Part shown: positions 50,600 to 63,600 of the stretch, piece by piece
Layout of the letters: each line of letters opens with the position of its first letter
How positions within the stretch are numbered: position 1 is the first letter of the stretch
Assembly (NCBI GenBank): GCA_003260075.1
Contig: QLIY01000211.1
Span: 71,208 to 135,207 of the forward strand
Direction of reading: 5' to 3'
Length of the DNA stretch: 64,000 nt
Source of the DNA: Phallusia mammillata
Taxonomy: Eukaryota; Chordata; Ascidiacea; Phlebobranchia; Ascidiidae
Translations under genes and position numbers: made by a program
Notes under the pieces: model-generated
What the model saw: only the letters and a program-made list of their open reading frames with translations
Told to the model about the DNA's origin: nothing
Databases searched by the model: none

Positions 50600-53500
50600 A
50601 TGGAGAACCGGATCGGACATTTGTATGAATCGAAAGAACGAACTGACGATGTAAATACTGAGAAGTCGGTTACATTCGATGAACTGCTGCTATCTGACAA
50701 TGTTCTTCAAGGACTGAAATCTTCTGGATTTCATGCCCCTTCTCCGATTCAGCTAAAAGCTATACCACTTGGAAGATGTGGTTTAGGTAAATATCCATCT
50801 AAAATTAAATGTGTTTTTTAAAATTATTTTGAATGTCACCATCAAACATTTGATATTCCAGAACTTATTCTTGCTGTAGAAGTTTTATAATTAATCACAC
50901 AATTAAATGTCTGTGATAAAAAGCATTTATACTTCAAATGATTAGATATGGTTGTTCAAGCCAAGTCTGGTACTGGAAAGACATGTGTATTTTCTGTGAT
51001 TGCCCTGGAAAGTGTGGACCCACAGTCTCTCTCTTTGCAGGTCTGTATTAAAAAAATGCCTAAAAGTTTATCTTGTGAAATATTTGAATTTGATTAACTT
51101 TTAAATTAGGCTAAAACGATTCTGATTAAGGTAGTAATACCCACTATTTTTATGTGTAAAAAATTGGGAATACGATTTGATATTAACACTTGACCAATAA
51201 TTCTTGGTTGTTTAAAGGCAATAGTGCTTGCTCCAACTCGCGAAATTGCTCTTCAAATACATAGTGTGATGTCTGGAATTGGTCGCCATATTGCTGACCT
51301 GAGAATTGAAGTCTTTATTGGAGGAACAGAAGTTTCAAAAGACAGAATTAAAGCAAAAAAATGTCACATAGCTATTGGATCTCCTGGTATGCTCTGACAA
51401 GCATGTATTAAAAGTTATCAAAGATACAAAAGCATCTTTGGTCTTATTTCATTTAGCCGCAAATATTTGATGCAACCATGCTAATCGTTACTCTAAATAT
51501 TGGGTTGAAATGTTTACATAAATGTTAGATCATTAATGTTTTGCTCATAAGGAAGAATCAAGCAGCTTGTGGAATTGGAAATTCTGTCGGTAAAAAACGT
51601 CCGTTTGTTTGTGCTTGATGAAGCTGACAAGCTAGTAGAGGAGGGAACATTTCAAACTCAGATCAAGTACAAATACTATGTCACTCTATTTTTTATTTAG
51701 GTGTCGTGAGCTCTACCAACCACAAATTATCTGTATGAGGGGTTTTAAAACTATGTGCATTGGCCTCCATAATTATTGACCTACACTTATACCTTTAGCT
51801 CACAAGTAAACATAATAGGATACATTTTCCTTCTGTTTTTTGCATTAGTGCAAAGAGTAGAAAAGTAAAATATTTTGGGTTTTTATATGCTCTTAGTGTT
51901 GCTTCTGATTTATCGAAGCATTTCTTTTCTACTAAAAAATGGTTACATGTGATAGAAGTTTACATTTGTAATGAAGTGTTACTTCTCTATTTTTGCAGTT
52001 GGATTTATTCAACTCTTCCAGGAACCAAGCAAATGTTAGCAGTGTCAGCAACATACCCACAAGCGCTGGCTGAATTTCTGAAGTGTTACATGTGCCAACC
52101 ACAGTTTGTCCAACTAAATCCAACAGATCCTTCATTATTAGGTCAGTCAATACCAATGCGTATTAATTTCAGAAGCTTTGATTTCTAAAATGTTTCAGAT
52201 ATTATTGTACAATAGTGATGGGACGATACCAGATTTTGAAGCGAATACCGATACCAAGTATGAGTACCGCATGTATACTTTCGATGCCGAGTACGATTAC
52301 TGAGTACTTAAGTGTAGTGTTGTACTTAGTTAGTTGTATATCATTGCCTAATTTGTTTGGTCGGGGGGCACACACAGATGCCTAAAAATGTAATCTCCAC
52401 GTGATAGCGAAAAAGATATACATAACTTTTTTCCAATTTTATGCTGAAATATTGGCATAAAGTTGCCGGTATTCTTATGGTGTAAATTGGCCTTCGGTAC
52501 TCGCATGTTAGTATCGAAAACTGAGATAAAATATTCCGATCTGAGTACGAGTATCGATACCACTGAAATCACTCGATACCGAGTACCAGGTACTCGTCCC
52601 ATCACTATTGTACAATTTACCTGTACACATTATAGCAGGTCAAACTTTCAATAAAGTATCATGATCACGTTTTAACTTTACTTCCTTCATTTGCAGGCCT
52701 GCAGCAGTATTATTATGTGGTTGGGGATCAATGTCTTCCACATGTGATGTTTGAACAGAAAACTCAGAGCATTATTGAACTGTTTACAACATCTTCATTT
52801 CAACAAGCTCTAGTTTTCTCCAACTTTCATTCTCGGTGAGGTCTTGTGTAAGAAATATGAAAAACAACAATATTTATCATTTTAATTCTACTCAGGGCAC
52901 ACAGTTTATCACAGGCGCTAAATTCAGCTGGATGGCCAAGCACTTATATATCAGGAAATCTGGACCAACCTCAAAGAATTGTAGCCATTAACAAGCTTAA
53001 AGACTTTAAATGCAGGTGGGTGTTTGTAATAAACAACCTACTTCCTCAAACTGTCTTGTTATTGTAAGATTGTTGTTTTTTGTTTCTTGCACTGGTTTTG
53101 CTTTACCGTCGAGCATTGCTAAAACTAGTTTATTCATTGAGCTTTTTCCTGGGATGTGCGGCATTTTTTAAAAAACACCTTTTTAGGGTGTTGATTTCAA
53201 CTGACCTGACGTCACGTGGCATCGATGCTTATCACGTGGATTTGGTTGTTAATATGGATGTTCCACTTGACTGGGAAACCTACATGCATCGAATTGGGCG
53301 AGCAGGAAGGTAGGAATATATAAACAAATTACCAAAAATGTTGCATTAAGATCTATGCCTGTGATTCTCAACTGGTAATTTCGCCAAAATTTCTGCGTTT
53401 TGTAAATAACGAACCCAATATCACTAAATATAATTTTGATGGCGACAGTGAATTCTTCTCAGATATGCGGCTTCAACTTACATAATTTTTATGTATTTTA

Positions 53501-56093
53501 CAGATTTGGTTCAAGGGGAACTGCTTTTACGCTGATTGGTTCGAAGCGGGAAGAAGAGAATTTGCTTGCAATCGCCGCACAGTGCAGTGCAAAAATTTGC
53601 AAACTTGAAAGTTTAAGCTTTGTCTCCAAAAAATCGGATTTATCGGTTAGTAAACAAACACATAGTGATGCACCGAAGTTTCGGTTGGCCGAAACATTTC
53701 GGCCGAATCCGCTGTTTTCCAATGTTTCGGTTTCGGCCCGAACTTTTTTAAAAATTCGGCCGAAACCGAACTTTTTTGTTGCATTGAATTTAGGCCTTAA
53801 ATTTTATTTTCGCCCATGCGAAACATCAGGAACTAACTATTTGTTGTATCTATAAAATACAAGCCACGTTGTCTGCAAAATATTAGATTTTACTAAAGCT
53901 TATACATTGTGAAAGTAATTTTAGTTTGTCAAAATTAAGTTCTCTCGCATCAACAACGCAAGGTTTAGTTGAAAACATCCACAAGAAAGGGGATTTTAGG
54001 TTCGGCCTGATTCGGCCGAAATTATTCGGCCTCATGGCCGAATATTCGGTTTCGGCCCGAACCTTTTTAGTCGGGTTCGGTGCATCACTACAAACAACCT
54101 TAAAGAGCGCCGTTTAGCAATGCTTGTGTAACTGAGGTAATATGATGTTTGCCGGGTTTAGCCTGTTGTTGGTAATACGAATCCGTCCATGTGCAAATAG
54201 ATCTGCTTTTTACCAATCGGTTCTGACTTCTGCGATTTTGCAATCTTGCTCTATGGTATTTTTCAACACACTGTTTTCTGGTGTAAGATATGTAGCATTG
54301 AACTACCGTATATACTCGCGGANTTACAAATTAGACTAGAACTAGAAAAGTGGCTTTCTGATATACTTCTATTTTATATATTCTATACAATATTTACCAG
54401 TTTACTATACTATACAGAAATTTTTTTAAGTCATTTGCTACAAAGGTATACCGTACATACTCGCAGATAGGTCACAATTTTTTCCTTATATTTTTTTCAA
54501 AAAATAGAGGTGCGACCAATCCGCTCAACATCAGTGCAAATCGCCACCAAGTCGGAACAAAACTGAAAGTTTTCGGCTATTGCAAGTACCGTATTTTCCG
54601 GTCGGCTTATCGGGCGGATATAACGTATTTATTCGAGTATAACGTGCAAAATTTTATACTAATTTTCAACAAAAAATTAAGGGTGCGCGTTATAGACGCG
54701 AATTGTAGTGGGGGAAATGTGCTATCGAATCGGGTGCATGCGCTCGTGCACGCACATACCAATGCGAGACAGTTTCATGAGGGCACACGCACATGCGTCA
54801 GCTCAGCGTGCGTTGGATTTTCCCGCTTTGTTGAGAAAACATAGTTTTGCGGTTTCAGTGCAATGCAGTTCAATGCTAAAAACAACCAATTGCACCAGTT
54901 ATCTATGCAAAAAAGCTAGGGAAATGGCCTTTTAAATCCCTAGATTTTCAGTGCGACTTATGTGCGAGTCAACTCTAAATTACACTTTTTTAGCACGAAT
55001 CTAATAGTGCGACCTATACGGTGGCGCGACCTATCGGCGAGTATATACGGTAATACTTTTACACTTAATAGATATAAGTCAGTTAAGGTGGTATACATCT
55101 AGTTCAGTCGATAGATATTTGTTTTGTTTTCAGGGGCAAATCAACAATGTAGAGCAGCAAATGACTGGGCTGCATATCAAGACTCAAACGAAATCGTTAT
55201 CGACTGAATTCTTGGGGTACCAAGCTGAACCAGATACCAATGGAATGAATGGCCATGTGGCTCAGCAAAAGGCACGGAGCCACCCGAAAGCTAAAGGGGA
55301 AATACAAGACACCAATGTAACGGAAGAACTAGCGTTAACTACGGACGAAAGTTCCAGTGAGTCAGACCACGACACTCCTGCTCAGCCTTTAATACCAAGT
55401 TTGCAAGAACTTCTACAGAGCAGCATGCACCTGCGAAAGAACGTTCATTATCGCAATATGTCACACTTGGAACTCCTAGCGGATTTAGAGTATTTCAAAA
55501 AACACGGTGAAATGGCTCCACCACCATACCGCGAAGATGCTGACACTCAAAACGTACAGGTCAAACCTCGTAGTAATGCCAAAGCAGTACAACGTACAGA
55601 TAAAGCGAATGGCAGAGATACTAGTATTGAACCAGTCAGTAAACAATTATTAAATACGTCTTCAAAAACTGCTGCACAAAGTTCCCAAGTAAAAGTCAAA
55701 ACAAACGGACAAAATGGCTCTCAAAACACGGGACCCGATGCTAGGCGTGTCACTACAAATTCAAACGAAAAAGCCCAACATGCGCGTAAAACCCAGGAAA
55801 GAAAACCATCTCCACCACACTCCAGGCCTATTCGCAGAGACAGCACATGTACCAGCAGCACTTCTTCAACTGAGGTCGCTGAAGGTAGTATTCCTTACGA
55901 GCCACAAGTTTTGAACAATCCTCGTCAATATCAAACTCAGCAAGCTGCTTCTCCAGTGTGTAGTAACTGCCAGTGTGTGTCTCCCTACTTTGTTTATGAG
56001 GACGATCGTGAATTTGCTGCGTATGTTCAAAGACACGCTGCATGGTATGCGCGACATTACGTTGAGCTTTCATACAAGTCAGTGCTTTCTTAA
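50600..56093 (+). CDS. DDX20: DDX20/Gemin3, DEAD-box helicase of the SMN complex, 10 exons
   Basis: Exons 50600-50786, 50946-51040, 51218-51386, 51552-51666, 51999-52141, 52697-52835, 52896-53015, 53187-53309, 53504-53645, 55134-56093; phases agree, 730 aa (human 824). The helicase core is complete: Q motif region [13 protein letters not shown], motif I AKSGTGKT, Ia PTREIA, GG, II DEAD (VLDEADKL), [24 protein letters not shown] and [10 protein letters not shown]. The 320-residue C-terminal part is low-complexity, with a conserved Tyr/Trp-rich end that matches the human tail. It works in SMN-dependent spliceosomal snRNP assembly and in Cajal bodies. A donor-like AA|GTCAGT near the annotated stop could lead to one more short exon. 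The last intron is filled with transposons. Confidence 0.95.
52213..52607. mobile_element. hAT-like MITE in DDX20 intron 5, TSD TTGTACAA
   Basis: Same family as 15343-15734 but opposite orientation. The ends TAGTGATGGGACGA and TCGTCCCATCACTA are intact, with TTGTACAA on both sides (52205-52212, 52608-52615). Confidence 0.92.
53663..54090. mobile_element. TIR element in DDX20 intron 9
   Basis: TAGTGATGCACCGAA at the left mirrors TTCGGTGCATCACTA at the right; GGCCGAA/TTCGGCC clusters lie inside both ends. Flanks CAAACACA and CAAACAAC match at 6 of 8. It starts 17 bp after the exon 9 splice donor. Confidence 0.8.
54304..55052. mobile_element. Composite of palindromic elements with ACCGTATATACTCGC ends
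   Basis: TACCGTATATACTCGC (54304) and GCGAGTATATACGGTA (to 55052) are inverted. A second left end, TACCGTACATACTCGC, lies at about 54451 and is followed by GGTCAC, mirrored by GCGACCTA near the right end. A third, TACCGTATTTTCCGGTCGGC, starts at about 54588. An N is at 54323. Probably two or three nested or joined elements related to the one at 8768. Confidence 0.6.
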
Positions 56094-56551
56094 AACTTTG
56101 ATGTTTTGTGTCTGTGTGTTAACAGACTTATCATGACCAGTGTTTTTTGACTAGGTTCGTTAAAGTTCATTTGCAACGTTCTTCGCCTAAATACTAATGT
56201 AAAATGTAATATTGACGCATTTGAAAACACTATTGTCAATAAGTTTCGTTCTGTAAATGTTTTGCTTTTTTTTGGCTAACAGCGATATTGCCTATTCTGT
56301 TCCAACCGCCGGTTTGCCTACATTTGCCAAATACAATCATCTTTTTCTGACACAAGAGTAAAAAATCTGACTTCGAAACCATTTATTTGTTTAAAAATGC
56401 TTGCTTCTGGACTTACAAATTGAAAAAAAGGAAAAGCTAGGCAAAAAAATATAAAAATTAGTCGGTCGTATTAACAGTTCGGTAATTTTGGTGATCTTCT
56501 CGTTGGAACTTCTTATGCATGGCCAACATTATACGATCGCTTGTTACACCC
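56094..56551. other. Convergent spacer DDX20/proline-rich gene
   Basis: AT-rich. TTTATT near 56382 is a minus-strand poly(A) signal suited to the proline-rich gene. No other feature is supported. Confidence 0.45.
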
Positions 56552-57438
56552 TCAGCAAGTTGGAAAAGTTGGTCCCTCTCTGCAGTAGTTGGTCATTCCT
56601 AAGGCTGCCTTTATAGTCTGTTCTGCACAGAACCTGGAGTATTCCCTTCGGTTTTCATCGCATTGCTTATCCATTACAAAACCTGGTGGTGCGGGCAAAG
56701 AACTAGGGGGAGGTTGGTGGTAATGGTTTTGACTCATATTTTGAATAAAGAGCCTTAAACTGATTTCAATTGCTTTTTCATTCGGTGTTATCAAATGAAT
56801 GGGCGGTGGGAGAAACATTGGTGGAGGCGAAATAGGCCAAGATGCTAAATTCCGTGGAGCTGGTGGTCTGGGGTGAAAAAACGGGACAAAGCCTGGCATG
56901 GGAGGTGGATAAGGCATTCGAAATTGAGGTGCTTGCGGGTTCGGTTGCATAGGAGCTTGAGTCGGAAACGATTCTACATCCGCTGCTATTTCTTGATCCT
57001 TGCACATATAGCCAGCGTTGCGTTTTGCTCGGATTTTTTGTCTCATATATGCGTAAGAATGTCGAGGTGGATGATCTCGCCGGTGGACCAAGCTCTAAAG
57101 TTTTGTACAAAATAAGTAGGTAACACCATAGTGAACCAAACAATCTGTATTGAATTATTCAACTGCAAAACAAAAATTTTGTGTACATACCTTGACCATA
57201 TTTTCCGAACTGTGTTACTTACCATGTTTTGCTCGCTGTGAACGAAGTTTTCCATTTGTTTCAAAGCAGAGTAATGAGATTGTTCATAAAAAGCAGCGAA
57301 AGTAGTTTTTGCCTCGGTTTCTATGGAAGACTTGGGTTTTAAAGGGCCACGCAATAATCCGATTGATTGCGTCACAAACAAAAATTTACATGTGTTAGGA
57401 CTTGCTTTAATTCGATTGTTATGTTTGTGCTTGTGCAT
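56552..57438 (-). CDS. Proline-rich protein, 2 exons, not recognised
   Basis: Exons 57438-57223 and 57094-56552, phase 0, give 252 aa. The first 72 residues are basic to neutral, with no signal peptide. A short basic block RRDHPPRHSYAYMRQKIRAK (about 76-95) is followed by a long Pro/Met/Phe-rich segment (about 115-170, with PPP runs), a probable helix (EKAIEISLRLFIQNM, about 178-192), another Pro run and a Cys-containing tail. This looks like an adaptor or RNA-associated protein with a disordered centre, but I recognise no family. It shares a 200-bp promoter with TJAP1. Upstream non-coding exons are possible; the in-frame GTG at 57522 is not taken as the start. Confidence 0.62.
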
Positions 57439-57638
57439 CCGTTTTTGCCATACAAAATCACTTGTGCTCTTTTGCGCTATCAAGGAGCATCGTTCATGCG
57501 CATCTGGCTGAAGTGAACTCACGAAACGAAGGTTTCCGAAACTCTGAAGTCTGAACTCTGAATAACAAGTTGTCTTTTGAATGACGGGAAGTTAGACAAG
57601 GAAGTTTCCCGGTAATCGGATGGCTTAATTAGCAAGCC
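57439..57638. promoter_or_regulatory. 200-bp divergent promoter proline-rich gene/TJAP1
   Basis: Opposed start codons 200 bp apart imply a bidirectional promoter. A TGACGGGA ATF-like sequence lies near 57581. No TATA box is evident. Confidence 0.4.
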
Positions 57639-60600
57639 ATGGCGTACAATACGAATAGTGGTGGAAAGGTTTACAGGCCTTACAGAAAAGCTTCGGTAAG
57701 TTCATTAAAAAATATGAGACAATTGAAAGTAAATCTTACAACGATGTTTTGTTAAGTTATGAGGTTTGCAAGAAATGGGAAAACAGCATTGCTTATTGTG
57801 ACACTGTTTATATTTTCTCAGGAGTACTTAACAACCCAACAAAAGCCAACCGCTCCAATAGCTGGACCTAAATTGTAAGTAAATTCCTGAAGTAAAAAGG
57901 TAAAGTACAAACTGGATGTATTTTACCATCATGTTGGGGTCACACTAAAAGCAGAAAAACAGAAAAGAGGGAAAAGCAGGAAATCAGCACTAAAAGCAGA
58001 AAAGAAAGGAAAAGCAGACAAAAGGGAAATTTGTGTTTTCTAAAACAGGGAAAAAATAATTCCAGAAAAACAGGAAAAGAGTGAAATTTCTTGTTTCATT
58101 ACGAAAAGCAGAAAAACGGGAAATGTTTCTTTATTTGTTTTTTATACCTTTCTAATGGGCTACTCTAAAATACGCAATCTACGGCTATAAGGGTCAAGGT
58201 GAGGGATTGTAATACAAATAAATTTATTATTTAATTTAGATAGCTTTTGGACCTAATTTTCTTAGTGTTAACATGTGGTACCATACAGTGCTTTGTACCA
58301 CTTTCAACACATATGAGAATATTAAGTCCATACTGGGAATCTAAAACTAAATTATAGTGTTATTTTTATCATAAAAAGCCCTAACCATCAACATTTTATA
58401 GATTGTGTATTTTGGAGGAGCCCCTTTCTAACTCGTAAAAATCATTTGAATGTGATCTATTAGCGTTCTACATTGATTGTGTGTTGTGTCCAATACTGAA
58501 AAACAAGAAATGTTTTTTATTTGTTTATTTCCTGTCTTTTCTGTATTTTGACATAATCAATGTAGAACGCTATTAGAACACTTTCGAATGGTTTTTAAGA
58601 GCTAGAACGGCAAAAAAACAAATAAAGAAACATTTCCCGTTTTTCTGCTTTTCGTATTTCTCGTATAAATTTTTTATGAAACAAGAAATTTTACTCTTTT
58701 TCTGTTTTTCTGGAATTATTTTTTCCCTGTTTTAGAAAAGACAAATTTCCCTTGTTTCTGCTTTTCCTTTCTTTTCTGCTTTTAGTGTTGATTTCCTGCT
58801 TTTCCCGCTTTTCTGTTTTTCTGCTTTTAGTGTTACCCTCATGTTGGCTTTAAATGCATCAGTAGTACGAAATGCAATGAATCTAGTGTTGTTGCCTTTT
58901 CATAAACTAATATTATATTTGTTGGTTGACCAAATAGGATAGTTTATGTGAGAAATGCAAGTTCAATTGTAAGAAAAACTATAATCTTGACATTTTTAAA
59001 GGGATTTGGAAAAAGAAAATGAAGCTCTCAGGCAAAAGGTTCTACATCTCACCAGAAACCTGGATCATGCCGAAGCAGAATATTCACAGAGTAGAGAATA
59101 TTTGGAATCACAGCTGGATGTTGCCAACGACAAGTTACAAAGGGTTTCAACTCAATACAAAACGTATGAATACCCATTTATGAGTAACATGCACACATTT
59201 TGTAACAAGAAATTAGATCAAAAAAAGTCCTGTGGATAAAATATTTTTTATAGTTATTAGGTGTTTGCATTCAACTATTAAAAAGCAATCTTATGTGGCC
59301 CAAAACGGTTTCCAAAAAGTTAAATCTATTACATTGGATTGGCACCATGCTAAATTAAATATTTTGTGTTGGCTTTTCAATTGTATTTAGCTTTATCCTC
59401 ACTTAAAAGTATTGTTTTCAGGTTGCAATCAAGTTATGTAACTCTACAAAGCACAAATCGAGAACTTGAAAACAAAGTATCAAAGGTGGTGAGTTGTTCC
59501 TGGAATATTCCTATACCCTAACAAACTAATATTAATAACTTATATGTTTATTTAACAACTACCTTCTTCCAAGCTTTCGCAAAGGCTGCAAATGTTGCAA
59601 TATGACCAACAGGTTTTAATTGTTTGTATGGATCTGTTGTGAATCAAATTATTCACTATCAAGCTGTTTAACCATTTACAACATAGCTAAGTTATTGCAT
59701 TCATAAAATTACATTTTCATTTGCCGACTGAATATGAAAAGTTGTAATAGTTTTATGACACCAATTTGTACTAAATGCCACATAGCAATTAATCATCATC
59801 TAATTTGTATCAAAAAGCACAATACTGTCACATCATGTGTAAAACTTTTATCACATAAAACAGCATTCATTTTTTTACTTGCCACTCAATATTTTACCTG
59901 ATTTTACCTTGATCCAAAATGTTTATTATTCACTCAAAACATAGAATCAGTTTTTTGTTGTATTTTCAACTGCGTTTTTAAAGATGTTGCTGTTGTAGAT
60001 GTTCGTATAACGTATATATGTGCTCTTATATTGTAAAAAAATAGGTGTTTAATTTCCACAAGGTGTGGTGGTCTACTTGCATTTGACTTGTGGCACGGTT
60101 TGTGAATAATTTATGAAGCTGCTTAAATCAATAAATATTTTCAAAAACCTCAACCTTTTCAGATTAATCGTCTTGAAAATGAGAGGGGTTCCATGGTCCA
60201 AGAAATCAATGATTTGACACGAAAAATCACAGATGCCAGGAATAGTTTATTGAAGTCACAAGAAGAAAATGTAAGGTTTTGTTGTCATGCCAACATTCTT
60301 TTAAAGTTTTGAAGTAAAATGTACTTCAAGTAGAAAGTTTATTTTTATTATTAGATGTTGCTATACTTTTATGTTTAACCATGTTATATTGTTCATACTA
60401 GTTTGTGGAGGTAATATACAATGAATATATATATGTATGTGTATTGTATTCATGTTGTTTTCTTTTTTCAGGAGAGACTTCGAAAAGACTGCAACCTTGC
60501 TGTTCAGTTGTTGAAATGTAATCAATCAGCTTATGCATCACAAAGACCAGAACAGGTATATATATGTCTGATTTCAAGCTCAAAAAACTGGCTAGACTTT

Positions 60601-63600
60601 TAGACTTCAACTCCCAACTGTTACTATTAAGTACACAAATAAAAAGACACCAATTTGATGTATTATCCTGAAATTTTGAAATTTATATCACTGATTATGG
60701 CATGAGCATTTGTGAGAATGCTTGAATAATAAAGTATATTGCTTTTCCTATTTGTGCCCTTATATTTGGCATGCTTTTAGATTCCAATGGAACTACAAGA
60801 TCGTGTTAGTGATTACCAAGTGAAATTACAGGACTACAATGAATACATCAACCCCTATGCTGACAGTGATAGTGATAATGAAGACCGAACCCGTGCACCA
60901 AAACCACCACTTAAGGAAACGGTAATATGAACTTTTTATTAGACCTGACGAAATTGAACCTTTGTTTTGAGCAAAATTGATTATTGAATAGGTTGAGTGC
61001 ATCCAGCCAGAATGCACTTTTCATTCTGCTTCAAAGGGACTTTTAAAGTTACTGTTGTGGAAAAAACAAAAAACAAAACCTGTAGTGCACCACATCTTCT
61101 TTTGTTTTCAAACATGGTAGAGCTACTAGCACCATAACGAGAATCTACCCCCAAATTTGATTGGTTATATCTCCAAAAATGCTCACGGTTAGGGCTATTA
61201 GGGTCGGAGTAAGGTGCTAGCACTTAAAATTCAATAAAACTAACCCAAAATATGAGTTACTGATGTAAAAATTTTATGTAAATATTTCCCAACCCAACCC
61301 TTTTATAGCCGCTAAATAAAAATTCAGCTCTTTACACCCCCTTGTGAAAGCGAAGTTCTGATTCTCGTTATGGTGTTAGTAGTTCTACCTTCAAACACAG
61401 TAACAGTAATTGAAACAAACAATTACATGGTTAAGTGCCAAAAATGTAGAGCAAAAGATTTTTGTATGCCAAAGATACAGTGCTAGCTAGCCTGCCAGGT
61501 AATTTAGGTGAACAAATATTATTCTAAAACATTTTAATTGCTTGAAGAATGTGTATTCCAGGTTTGCCATTTGCTATGAAACACAGGTTAATAGAATGAA
61601 ACCTATGTTAATGAAACACAGGTTAATATAACCCAGGGGTCACCAAACTTTTTTCACTGCGGGCCGGATGAGTGATAACAATCATCCGCGCGGGCCGCAT
61701 AGCTTATGCCCAACCCAACGAGGCAATTTTTATAGGGGCGCCAAGTTATGGTCTTTCTACAATCCTATTCAAAAACTGGTCTTGCGACTGTTAAACTGTA
61801 TAATTAGTCTCATCTTACGGGTAATGCTTGTATATTACGCCACAAGTGACAAAAGAAGGCAATTGTTTGCGCACAATTAACACTTGTAGTCTTCTCTGTG
61901 ACGTAACAAACTGGCTTTAGGTCAACCCTGGGCGTTAAAATCTTATGAAACGCGGTAGTATTAATTCTGAATATCCCCACAGAAAAACTTTTGTAAGGAG
62001 TAGATTAACTTCCAATGTTACAAAGTTATCAATACAATTGGGCAACCTAAAAAATGTGGTCGCGGGCCGGATGAAATGACCTCGCGGGCCGTAGTTTGGT
62101 GACCCCTGACATAACCTATTCAAAATTGTTTAGTATTGGTCAATGAGCAATGGCAACAAAATCCATTTTATTACTTAACATAACAGCATTTTTATATTTC
62201 ACAGCCCAATTCCATATCAACTGATATGCTTGCAAAAGTTCTACAGAAGCCTGAAAATGTTCACATGAATCTTGAACCTGCCGACTTCATTCAAGATCCC
62301 CAACTTACCTCTACATACAAAGCACGATATACTGAAAAAAAACTTATCAAGCCAGACTATGGCAACCATCAGCAAGGTTTGTTGTAAATGAATGTCGATC
62401 TAAAGTTATTTTTTTGTGATGTAGATCTGTATTTTTTGCACAACAACCTAATGTAAGTCAATAGATAATTTGTGCAAAAGCCTATCATTTAGTTATAAGT
62501 CCTCTTCCTGAAGGGGAAACAGTTTGGTTTTATTTTGTTTGTTTATTTCATTTTCATCCCTGCAGTTTATCCATCTTACTAAGTCCAGAAAACGAGTCAA
62601 ATTTTTAAAGGCTGATTTTAATGAGAGCTTGCAACTCATATAGCATGATTATTTTAGCAGAATATTGATTTCTGTGTTGGACCTCACATTACCAAGTTGT
62701 ATCATAGAATGCATTATCTATAAATTTGCATGTGTGGGAACCCATGGGTTTGTGCCTGCAAAAAAACATTGTTATAAAACATTGGCTAATACTTGAAATA
62801 TTAAATAAGTGTATAGAGCAGGGGCCGACAACCTTTTAGGCGAAGCGTGCCAATTTACTTGTTATTTCCATGTATTAATGACCTCGCGTGCCAACGTTTT
62901 TCTAAATAATAACAGATCATGCCAGCTGATATCAATAATAAAGAGAAAGCAAAGCGTTTTGTGCATGTAAAGCTGAATTTTAAGACAATAACATGATAAA
63001 AACTGAAAACAAGCGGTTTAGCAGGTTAAATTGTTACTTCAATATAAACACGCAAATCGGTTGTCGTGCCATGAAAAACCACCTCGCGTGCCAACCTTGG
63101 CATGTGTGCCAAGGGTTGCCGACCCCTGGTATAGAGTATGCAAACTTTTCATAATAGGCTATAGTTTATGTTAAAAAGCAATATAAACTAAGCCATATTC
63201 CTGGTTTCACTCTTCTCTCTTGCTTGTTTTTGTTATGGCTTTTATGTCTTGTTGAGCCAATATGTCAGGGGCGGGCAACATACGGCCCGCGGGCCGGATC
63301 CGCCGCGGGATTTTGAGCGGCCCGCAGACACTTTCTGGTCTTACATGATAATGTGGCCCACGGCCACAGTCTGCCGCAATCCCACACTACTTGCTTACTA
63401 CGTCAAATTATAGTTGTAACGGACAGTAACGCTCCCCAATAGCAAAAAACTTTCCCGCCTTTGTTACCATTGCACCATACATCTATTGTTACGACATAAC
63501 CGCCAACCTTGTGTGTGGCCTGCTTTCACGGCTTCCTTTGTTTCCACACGTGTAGCCTAGTTAGTGTTTCAGCAGTATCTAAGTCTGTGGTGTATGCATT

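Noticed and set aside
62385..62387. TAA as the natural end of TJAP1
   Set aside because: An exon at 63927 joins in phase through the donor GTTTGT at 62377 and gives a Ser-rich continuation typical of the family, so the gene more likely runs off the window. The short form remains possible as an isoform.
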